The translations under genes and the position numbers were made by a program. 41,842 nt of DNA from Opitutaceae bacterium. GTDB taxonomy: Bacteria > Verrucomicrobiota > Verrucomicrobiia > Opitutales > Opitutaceae. Below are positions 8,968 to 15,574 of this stretch, one piece after another (position 1 is the first letter of the stretch; each line of letters opens with the position of its first letter). The notes under the pieces are model-generated. The model was not told the origin of the DNA. It worked only from the letters and a program-made list of their open reading frames with translations, and ran no database searches. The stretch covers positions 1 through 41,842 of the forward strand of contig JANQKI010000050.1 in the NCBI GenBank assembly GCA_028281165.1, read 5' to 3'.

Positions 8968-9708
8968 CTATTCCGCTGCCGCAAAGGTCTTAGCTGCCAA
9001 GGCTTGCTCGATTAAATCAATAACCGCATTATCCGGCATATCGTCGGTATTGATTACCAGATCATATAGAAGCGGATTGTTGACGTCCGATCGATTGAAA
9101 TTTTCTTTAGCGTACTTTCGCCGGAGAGCATCCTCCTTGCGAACAAACTTAGTCGCCTGGGCCAAGCTCATCTGCATACACTTCATAATGTGGCGGGTAC
9201 GTATTGAAATCGACCCTACAAGTCGCACATGCAAGACATTCGGGAAATTGCGAGTCAATAGATTCCCGCAACGGCCCACTACGATGACATGCCCTTTCTG
9301 GCACAGTCTAACTATGGTCTGATGACACTTGCCGTTAATGGTATAGGCCGTTGGATGCAGCCCAACAATGTCCTCGATCGTATCATCGAGAAAGGTGGTG
9401 GATCTTTCCGTGTAGTACTTAGCCAAGGATACCGGCAAATCGCTTTGCTCCAGGACGCGACCGATCAGGTCGTTCTCGAAGATTTCCCAATTCGATTGCG
9501 CCGGAAGGCATTTCGCTTGGAGCCTTTCATGCAGCTGCTTGCCGATCGAAAGAGCTCGGGAGCCCATTTGTCGCGTAATAGTTATGGCTGGCAAGGGCTC
9601 TTCGTCAGGGAGTTGCGTACCCCGACGAATATTAGCTCCCAAGTACCCCTTTACCGTAGCCAGTGGTTCTGTCGCTCTCATGCTTCCAGTGTATGAGTTA
9701 GAAGACAA
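8968..9708 (-). CDS. Cytidylate kinase-like family protein
   Basis: This 246-aa cytosolic protein matches the cytidylate kinase-like family (PF13189, AAA_26). Residues about 40-60 hold the family P-loop region ITITRQMGSRALSIGKQL, in place of the usual ISRxxGSGGxxIA. There is a lid-proximal VIVVGRCGNLLTR near residue 145. A basic helix region (EDALRRKYAKENF) and the C-terminal YDLVINTDDMP follow, as in family members. True CMP kinases (cmk) differ in sequence, and the substrate of this family is mostly untested, so I give no gene symbol. The ATG at 9708 could be replaced by the one at codon 10 (MRATEPL). The gene is monocistronic by context. It is convergent with the Asp-rich gene, and a decayed region lies upstream. 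Confidence 0.85.
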   Translation of the reverse strand: MSSNSYTGSMRATEPLATVKGYLGANIRRGTQLPDEEPLPAITITRQMGSRALSIGKQLHERLQAKCLPAQSNWEIFENDLIGRVLEQSDLPVSLAKYYTERSTTFLDDTIEDIVGLHPTAYTINGKCHQTIVRLCQKGHVIVVGRCGNLLTRNFPNVLHVRLVGSISIRTRHIMKCMQMSLAQATKFVRKEDALRRKYAKENFNRSDVNNPLLYDLVINTDDMPDNAVIDLIEQALAAKTFAAAE

Positions 9709-9747
9709 AAATCAACACTTCAATGCCATCGGCTCCACAAGACCGCT

Positions 9748-9831
9748 TTACAAAGCCATGATTTCATCGATGTCTTTGTAGACTAATGACACCTTGTCGA
9801 GGCCAGCAGATAGCAGCGTAATGCCTCGCTG
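9748..9831 (-). pseudogene. Remnant of an RtcB-type RNA ligase C-terminus
   Basis: In the minus strand, 27 codons ending at a TAA (9748-9750) translate to QRGITLLSAGLDKVSLVYKD plus IDEIMAL. This closely follows the segment near the end of RtcB-family proteins that I remember as GVTLLSAGLDEVPMVYKDID. The residues further upstream in the frame (KPIWNRHFFLILL) no longer resemble RtcB, and the normal 20-50 residues after this segment are missing. No start codon or ribosome binding site is associated. I read it as a deletion scar of an rtcB gene. The identification is from memory of the family, not from a search. Confidence 0.55.
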
Positions 9832-9878
9832 GGTCAGAAGAATGAGAAAGAAGTGTCTATTCCAAATGGGCTTTGCCG

Positions 9879-11165
9879 CTAAGAAACAGAAGAAACATTC
9901 TGTATCGATGCCAAAACTCTCTCTAGAATGGATTTTTCTAGGCTCTTTAATTCCTTTAGGTGGCCAAGAATCCGGCTTAATAGCGCTCTACGTTTCTCAC
10001 TCGAATTTTCACTGTTATATTCGAATGCCGCGAAGCGAATAATTCTCGCTGTCTTCTCTATTCTTTCGTACTCCATAAATAGATTCCCAGCAATTAATCT
10101 CTTGCTTTTAAAGAACGACAGTCGTTTTTTCATAATGGATTTATGATCCCATAATGCTAGCGAAACTTTCGAATTCAGACTGGAAAGGGAATCGTAGGCC
10201 GTAGCGTAATAAGAAATTAGCTCATCATAGATATCATAGCCACAAACCCAAGGAGCGGACATATAGCTTTTATGAGTGTGTTCGCGGTAATCGTTTTTCA
10301 GGCTGCTATCCAGTCGAGAGTACCATTCACGAAGAACAGCATTTTCCCTCGGGTCATTAGCGCACAAATAATCTCTTAGCAACATTCGAAACAAATCGAT
10401 ATCAAAGCGATCTTCTGTATCCAAATTCGGTCGGTACAGTACGTATTCTTTAGTTTCGTAACCTTTACTAAATGCTGAGCCTATTACGAGATCGATAGGA
10501 ATTTCCTGAGCGTCGAATTTTCCGCCATAATATCCGATTAGTCGAAAAATTCCTCGATTAAAATCGTAGCCTACAATCCCATTTAGATGCGAAAAACGTC
10601 TCTTAAAAAAAGATTCTCTTCGAGGTATGAAATATTCATCGAACAAAGCATGAACGCAATAGCCCTGATCTATTGATCTTTTGATAAAATCGCAAAACTT
10701 CAAGGGAGAGGGAAAACCGCTTGAATCTTCGTATAAATACCGAACCTCCAAAAACCCAAGGTCTGCCCATTGGTGATAGCTCAGCCAAGGCTCGAAACGC
10801 AACATCCCACCACTTTTGTAGCATCTGGCGAAATTCAGATCGGGCTGCAAGATAACCTGAGTATAATAAGAATACAAGGTTTTAACGTAATCTCGAGAAG
10901 CCGATATAATCGAGGCTGGCTGAGCAATCTGTAAATTGCCTGATGCATCTACAGACAAATCGCAGGGCAGAAAACGCGTACCCTTTCCGATACTGTCATG
11001 TTTGGCTGAAAAGATCTTCCAAGCAACGTATTTTAGATTACTTATAAGATCGCTTCGGCCCATTTTATATATTATAAATTGACACAGCTTTCGCATTATA
11101 AGAGTTGAATTATATTTACGAATACCTAAGCACCCGCAGGTTAAGCTAACTTCAGCTTTCGTCAA
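9879..11165 (-). CDS. Orphan 428-aa protein, possibly BtrH/NRPS-cluster-associated type
   Basis: I do not firmly recognise this protein. It is soluble-looking and rich in Tyr, Phe and Arg, with no signal peptide. Residues about 150-215 read CVHALFDEYFIPRRESFFKR, then NGIVGYDFNRGIFRLIGYYG. This resembles a pattern (VDEYYIPNR, then HDILIYGYD and IGY) that I associate with unassigned proteins in nonribosomal peptide and lanthipeptide clusters, related to the BtrH N-terminal, papain-like fold. The C-terminal 200 residues are helical. Its codons are visibly richer in A and T than those of its neighbours, which suggests transfer. It sits alone between gene remnants. The start is uncertain: the ATGs at codons 24 and 35 are alternatives, and the region after codon 35 looks most protein-like. 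Confidence 0.6.
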   Translation of the reverse strand: MTKAEVSLTCGCLGIRKYNSTLIMRKLCQFIIYKMGRSDLISNLKYVAWKIFSAKHDSIGKGTRFLPCDLSVDASGNLQIAQPASIISASRDYVKTLYSYYTQVILQPDLNFARCYKSGGMLRFEPWLSYHQWADLGFLEVRYLYEDSSGFPSPLKFCDFIKRSIDQGYCVHALFDEYFIPRRESFFKRRFSHLNGIVGYDFNRGIFRLIGYYGGKFDAQEIPIDLVIGSAFSKGYETKEYVLYRPNLDTEDRFDIDLFRMLLRDYLCANDPRENAVLREWYSRLDSSLKNDYREHTHKSYMSAPWVCGYDIYDELISYYATAYDSLSSLNSKVSLALWDHKSIMKKRLSFFKSKRLIAGNLFMEYERIEKTARIIRFAAFEYNSENSSEKRRALLSRILGHLKELKSLEKSILERVLASIQNVSSVS

Positions 11166-11887
11166 ATTAAATCAAGCCATCACAAGCAGATAGAAAGCTC
11201 AATGGCATTGCTATTGGGAAATCCAATCGATCAGCTCTTGTGGCACCTTTGTAAACAAAAGGACTTAGCAACTCGTACCTAGCGCTTGAAAGGAACTGTC
11301 CAAACTCCAAATCGAGATCAGTAAACTAGCCTTCACTAAAACCGACCGGACCATCTCCATTTATAAGCAAAGGCGATCGCTAATCGATAGTATCGGCCAA
11401 AGTGGAAAAGCCGCTGGTGATGCGAGTACGAACTTCAACCCCCACCGGAATCAGGATGTTCCAGCCAGCCTGAGGCGTCCCATCGTTATCCCAGTTGGTA
11501 AACATGGCAATACCTTGACCCGGCAGCAAGCACTGGCGACTCCATTCGTTGCTAGGATTTGCTGTAGGACTAAGGCAACTACTATCTCATGTTGGCTATG
11601 GGCAACGTCACAAAAAAAGAGGATCCTAGCAAGCAAGTCCAAACGACCTCGAGCTTTAAGTTCCTGGAACGCGTTCTGGCTGGAATAACAAAGCCTGAAA
11701 AATGATTTGAGCTCTCGTGGCGCACGGCAAAAAGGAAAAGGCTGCTTCAAGGCGCCCGCTATAACGCCTTAGCTCAAGAATCAACTTTGTAACATGGCTG
11801 CAAAATCCATCCTGCATTGATAAACCTTTCTCGTTGCCATTGAGGAGTTGAGCGACTCTCATCTCGCTGAATTTAGTCAGTCTAATC
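11166..11887. other. Long intergenic stretch with decayed sequence, no intact gene
   Basis: This interval of 722 bp holds no convincing complete gene. Several frames on both strands give short protein-like runs that are interrupted or lack starts. One is a minus-strand remnant at 11380-11586. Another is a plus-strand run around 11590-11700 reading PSKQVQTTSSFKFLERVLAG. A third is a plus-strand frame near 11290-11400 reading KELSKLQIEISKLAFTKTDR. This is what an eroded or rearranged region would look like. The last 100 bp should also hold the promoter of the DUF1080 gene, but I cannot pick out clear -35/-10 boxes. Confidence 0.5.
11380..11586 (-). pseudogene. Possible C-terminal gene remnant, family not recognised
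   Basis: The minus-strand frame between a stop at 11587-11589 and a TAG at 11380-11382 contains 68 codons with no usable start. It reads like a genuine protein end: NPSNEWSRQCLLPGQGIAMF, then TNWDNDGTPQAGWNILIPVG, then VEVRTRITSGF. The composition (Trp, Gly, Asn, Pro) is unlike random translation, but an opposite-strand frame is also open here, so the call is tentative. I cannot name the family. Confidence 0.35.
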
Positions 11888-12670
11888 ATGAAATCTCGTT
11901 TCTCTTTCCTGCTTTCGCTTTGCACGTTAATTGCTTTCGTTCTAATTAGAGCAGAGGCCGCTCATCACGGAGATTCTGGTGAGAGCTATGTCGCTCTGTT
12001 CAATGGAAAAAATCTGGATGGCTGGTATGTCGCCATTGGCAAGGAAGGCCGTGTGGACAATCAGGATATCTTCACCGTTACCGATGGCATGATCCATGCC
12101 TATAAAGACAAAGAGGAAGGTTCAAAGCAGCCCTTTGCTGGACTGATCACCGAAAAGTCATATAGCAGTTACGTATTGTCCCTTGAATACAAATGGGGAG
12201 AGACAAAGCATGCGCCCAGAGCTGATCGCGTTCGCGATGCGGGCATCATCTTTCACATGCTGATGCCGGACCACATTTGGCCAAATAGTGTTGAATGCCA
12301 AATCCAAGAAGGCGATACGGGAGATTTGTGGGTTATTGGCACCATGGTAACCTCCAAAGTACAAGGTACAATTCGCAACTATTCTCCAAATGGAAACCTA
12401 ATCACTCGCGGAAATACAAATAAGAGGTTTCACCGTTTCCACCGAGGCTATTCCTGGGAAACTCCTGACTGGAATCATATCGAGATCACCGTTAAAGGCG
12501 ACTACGCTGTATTCAAAGTGAACGGATACGTGGTAAACGAAGCCATCGATATGAAGCAATGGGATGAGGAAGAGCAGCAATGGATCCCTCTCACCAGCGG
12601 TCCTATTCTTTTGCAAGCCGAGGGAGCCGAGATCTTCTATCGCGACGTCAAAATCAAAGAGCTGGAATGA
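11888..12670 (+). CDS. Secreted DUF1080 (3-keto-disaccharide hydrolase-type) protein
   Basis: The 260-aa product has a signal peptide (MKSRFSFLLSLCTLIAFVLI, cleavage after RAEA) and a single DUF1080/PF06439 domain. That domain opens with the hallmark FNGKNLDGW (about residues 37-45), continues with the strand FTVTDGMIHAY, and includes GIIFHMLMPD and the VECQIQEGDTGDLW element. It ends with GPILLQAEGAEIFYRDVKIK, the typical final strands of this concanavalin-like fold. Family members act on 3-keto-glycosides or related glycans outside the cytoplasm; many are untested. The downstream dehydratase is on the same strand 95 bp away, across a palindromic repeat, and may share the transcript. It probably helps degrade extracellular or periplasmic glycosides. 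Confidence 0.88.
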   Translation: MKSRFSFLLSLCTLIAFVLIRAEAAHHGDSGESYVALFNGKNLDGWYVAIGKEGRVDNQDIFTVTDGMIHAYKDKEEGSKQPFAGLITEKSYSSYVLSLEYKWGETKHAPRADRVRDAGIIFHMLMPDHIWPNSVECQIQEGDTGDLWVIGTMVTSKVQGTIRNYSPNGNLITRGNTNKRFHRFHRGYSWETPDWNHIEITVKGDYAVFKVNGYVVNEAIDMKQWDEEEQQWIPLTSGPILLQAEGAEIFYRDVKIKELE

Positions 12671-12678
12671 ATTAATAA

Positions 12679-12744
12679 TTCGGAACGTCCCAGACGTTCC
12701 GCTACACAGAAAAGATAGTAGCGGCATGTCTTGGACATGCCGAA
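12679..12744. repeat. Second REPIN-like inverted doublet (distinct family)
   Basis: Two short palindromes lie head to head. GGAACGTC-CCA-GACGTTCC (12682-12700) is followed by GCTAC. GTAG precedes CGGCATGTC-TTG-GACATGCCG (12722-12742). The whole arms 12679-12704 and 12718-12744 are also inverse to one another (TTCGG..GCTAC against GTAGC..CCGAA). The architecture equals that of the doublet at 2941-3023, but the sequence family differs. It separates two co-directional genes, where it could modulate read-through or mRNA stability. Confidence 0.7.
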
Positions 12745-12765
12745 TGTCAACTTGCCAATTCAAGC

Positions 12766-14556
12766 ATGAAGAAGAAAAGAAGCGATTTCTTGAGAGACAT
12801 TGGAGGCGCCCCGGCTGCTATGTGGCATGGCTGGATGAGACAAGCCGTTCAAACGGACTTCCGAGGCGAGAAAGACCAAGTGTATCTCGGTGACAGCGCA
12901 GCGCCAACAATCATGATCGTCCATGGAGGTGGAGAAACCAATCTCTGCAACCTGCACCATCGCAAGCTAGCCGAGCACATCGCTTCGCATCTTTGGCATT
13001 CGAAGAAGCTGGTTGCTGCTGTAGAACCGGTCGCAGCAGTAACCGACGCCATCTCTATGGGGCATTCGTATCCAGAAGAACCACGCCTTTCGGCGATGGG
13101 CTACTCTCTCTTCTCCAGGGAGATGTTTGCCAGTTCCATCGTCCAACAAGCGGAGATCAATTGTGTCGATGCGGTCATCATCATCACAGGATGCGATAAG
13201 ACCGTCGCAGGCGGGATACTCGCAGCCTCATGGCTGAAACACCTGCCAGTAGTACTCCTCCACGGAGGAACCATAAGAGCTGGATGCTCCTTGAAAGGCA
13301 AAACCATTGAAATAGAGACTGCCAACGAGGTAGCCGGTATGCTCGCAGCCGGCAAAATAGACCAGGAGGAACACGACGATGTGCTTCTAAGATGCCTACC
13401 CTCTCCTGGAGGTTGTGGTTTAATGGCTACATCGAATACCATGGCCGTATTGGCCTCATCGCTAGGCATCGCTGTATTCAGTGGAGCAAGTACCCCCGCC
13501 ATGGATACAGATCACACTTCCATTCATCCCGAAAAGCTTAAGGAGGGCGAAGAGGCAGGGGATCTTCTTGTGGCAATGATGGAAGAAGAAAAGACGATTG
13601 GCGACATTGTTGACCATCGTTCCTTCGCTAACGCTGCGGTCATGCTACACGCCATCGGAGGCAGCACAAACGCGGTCATCCATCTACCGGCAGCAGCCGA
13701 AGGATTCGGTATCCCTTTTGGGCACGAGAATTTACGTTCCACTTCCAGCACGCCTGTCCTTCTCAATCTCATGCCGACTGGCAAGTTTCTCATGGTCGAT
13801 CTCTTCGAAAAAGCCGGTGGCTTGCCCCCTCTCGTGAAATACATGCTGGAAAAGGAGATGCTCGACCCAAGCATGCAAACCGTCCACGGTAAAAACTTAG
13901 GTGAGCTGCTAAAGGGCGTATCCACTCCGGCATTTCAGGATCCGGAGAGTGACGTCATTCGATCCATCGAATCGCCCGTTAAGCCAAAGTCCTCTCTCTG
14001 TCTGGTCTACGGCGATCACTCGACGAAAGAAACCTCGAGCATAGCTCCAAATGGCTGCGTCTTTAAGCTGAACGCTAATCAAAGAAAACTAGAAGGACCA
14101 GCCCGCGTTTTCAACTACGAGGATGAAGCGGTTAAGGCCGTCTTAGCTGGCGATGTCGTCGACGGAGATGTGATCGTTCTCCGCTACCAAGGCGTCTCAG
14201 TGGGTTGCCCAGAGCTATTGAGACTGACAGCTGCTTTAACCGGCATGGGCAGCGACTCGAGGATCGCAGTGGTTACGGACGGGCGGCTTTCTGGCGTGTC
14301 GCGCGGCACTCTAGTCGTTCACGTCGAACCGGAAGCTTGGCGTGGCGGACCGATTGCTCTCATCGAAGAAGGCGACGTTGTGAGCCTAGACGGCGACGCG
14401 GAAACGCTCTTCGTGAGAGTTTCTCCTGAAGAAATGGAACGTCGTTCCAGTCAGTGGAAGCGACCGCGCATCGAACTCCCTAGAGGCCCCATGCGAATCG
14501 CTGCTCAAGTGGTTCGCCCATTGGAAGAGGGAGCCATCTGGTGGCCGCATGACTGA
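12766..14556 (+). CDS. IlvD/Edd-family dehydratase, probably for a sugar acid
   Basis: This 596-aa cytosolic enzyme of the dihydroxy-acid/phosphogluconate dehydratase family removes water from an aldonic or related acid to give a 2-keto-3-deoxy product. Three cluster cysteines are visible: C61 (TNLCNLHH), C143 in GCDKT and C217 in GGCGLM. Beside C143 are D144 and K145, the site that is carbamylated in relatives. The magnesium-linked TD94 and the catalytic-type serine S509 in DGRLSG are also present. The C-terminal HVEPEAWRGGPIALIEEGD is standard. The start does not carry the usual N-terminal leader seen in ilvD. Oddly, the glycine-rich loop normally near GPxGGPGMPE reads GVSVGCPELL (about 475-484). 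Context with glycosidase and DUF1080 genes favours sugar-acid catabolism over isoleucine/valine synthesis. Confidence 0.88.
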   Translation: MKKKRSDFLRDIGGAPAAMWHGWMRQAVQTDFRGEKDQVYLGDSAAPTIMIVHGGGETNLCNLHHRKLAEHIASHLWHSKKLVAAVEPVAAVTDAISMGHSYPEEPRLSAMGYSLFSREMFASSIVQQAEINCVDAVIIITGCDKTVAGGILAASWLKHLPVVLLHGGTIRAGCSLKGKTIEIETANEVAGMLAAGKIDQEEHDDVLLRCLPSPGGCGLMATSNTMAVLASSLGIAVFSGASTPAMDTDHTSIHPEKLKEGEEAGDLLVAMMEEEKTIGDIVDHRSFANAAVMLHAIGGSTNAVIHLPAAAEGFGIPFGHENLRSTSSTPVLLNLMPTGKFLMVDLFEKAGGLPPLVKYMLEKEMLDPSMQTVHGKNLGELLKGVSTPAFQDPESDVIRSIESPVKPKSSLCLVYGDHSTKETSSIAPNGCVFKLNANQRKLEGPARVFNYEDEAVKAVLAGDVVDGDVIVLRYQGVSVGCPELLRLTAALTGMGSDSRIAVVTDGRLSGVSRGTLVVHVEPEAWRGGPIALIEEGDVVSLDGDAETLFVRVSPEEMERRSSQWKRPRIELPRGPMRIAAQVVRPLEEGAIWWPHD

Positions 14557-14575
14557 AATAGCCGCCTTTCCGCTT

Positions 14576-15535
14576 CTACCGCGTCACCGCGTGCATGACA
14601 GTGATAATCTCTGATTGCGAGAGCGGCCGATTGTAGATTCTCACTTCGTCGAGCATTCCAGAGAACTGAGCCACTTCAGGCGTTTCGTCATACTCCTTTT
14701 TGGCTCCAATCACGAGCAGCTTGTCTCGATCGTTGCAGATTGGGCGATCGACCAATCGTGTGGATACGAGCTCTCCGTTCACGAAAATTCGTAACGACAT
14801 TCCATCGTAAGTAGAAGCGAGATGTATCCATTTTCCAAATTCAATCTGAGTATGAGAATCCGTAAAGAACCATTCCTGTCGAACGGAACAATCGCCAAAG
14901 AAGCCTCCTGTACGGACCAACTGAGAATCGTTACGGATGTTCAGCCAGTAGGAATCGGCTTTCTCTAGAATCTCTTGCCGCAAAGGATCGATGGTTTCGC
15001 CATCCGATTTTGTCCAAGCGCAAAGGGTAAAAAACTCTACTTCAATCCGATCATCGTCACCCACATACACATAGTCGTCGACACCATCCAAAAGCAGCCC
15101 GTTTCCAGAGTATCCATTATTCCATTGCGCCCCGCCCATTAATAAGCCGGGCAATCCGCTCGAACTGGTATCACTAGCTATATCGCCCTCGGATTCGTCG
15201 AAACGATACTCTAGTACAAGACCTTCCCTTACATCGGAGGAAGCATCTGAGCTAAACTGCCGTAGCCGAAAAAACAAAGTCTCTTCGGACGAGGAGAAAT
15301 CGCTATCAATCACGATTTCCGAGTCAGTGATGGGAAAGCCGCGAATCGGTTGCCAGGTGGAGAGCTCAGTAGCGAATTCCAGAGCGTATCCAATCGAAGG
15401 ATCAGCTACAAAAAGGACCTGGTATTGTGTAGAATTCTGGCCAACAGAATGAAGCTGGATGGTCAATGAGCCTGAAGCTTGAGAAGAAAAAGCAAACGTA
15501 ATGGCAAGTATAGCGTTAAACAGGCTGCGGAGCAT
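14576..15535 (-). CDS. Secreted LamG/concanavalin-like domain protein
   Basis: This is a 319-aa exported protein with signal peptide MLRSLFNAILAITFAFSSQA. Residues about 22-95 form a short beta domain with FATELSTWQPI, a motif found next to calcium or anchor modules in verrucomicrobial surface proteins. Residues 110-315 make a LamG/pentraxin-like jelly roll. It starts VLEYRFDES, followed by GLLLDGVDDYVYVGD and FTLCAWTK. It ends with DEVRIYNRPLSQSEI, the standard LamG_3 signature. The fold usually binds carbohydrate or mediates adhesion; no catalytic residues are evident. It is convergent with the dehydratase (20 bp between ends) and shares a strand with the upstream rhamnosidase, 39 bp away, with which it may form an operon. 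Confidence 0.85.
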   Translation of the reverse strand: MLRSLFNAILAITFAFSSQASGSLTIQLHSVGQNSTQYQVLFVADPSIGYALEFATELSTWQPIRGFPITDSEIVIDSDFSSSEETLFFRLRQFSSDASSDVREGLVLEYRFDESEGDIASDTSSSGLPGLLMGGAQWNNGYSGNGLLLDGVDDYVYVGDDDRIEVEFFTLCAWTKSDGETIDPLRQEILEKADSYWLNIRNDSQLVRTGGFFGDCSVRQEWFFTDSHTQIEFGKWIHLASTYDGMSLRIFVNGELVSTRLVDRPICNDRDKLLVIGAKKEYDETPEVAQFSGMLDEVRIYNRPLSQSEIITVMHAVTR

Positions 15536-15574
15536 AGAACCAACATACTCGCTGGAAAACCAAAACCCGTCAAA

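Noticed and set aside
11451-11925. Two overlapping minus-strand frames before the DUF1080 gene
   Set aside because: Their translations contain no consistent domain and conflict with a better remnant in another frame.
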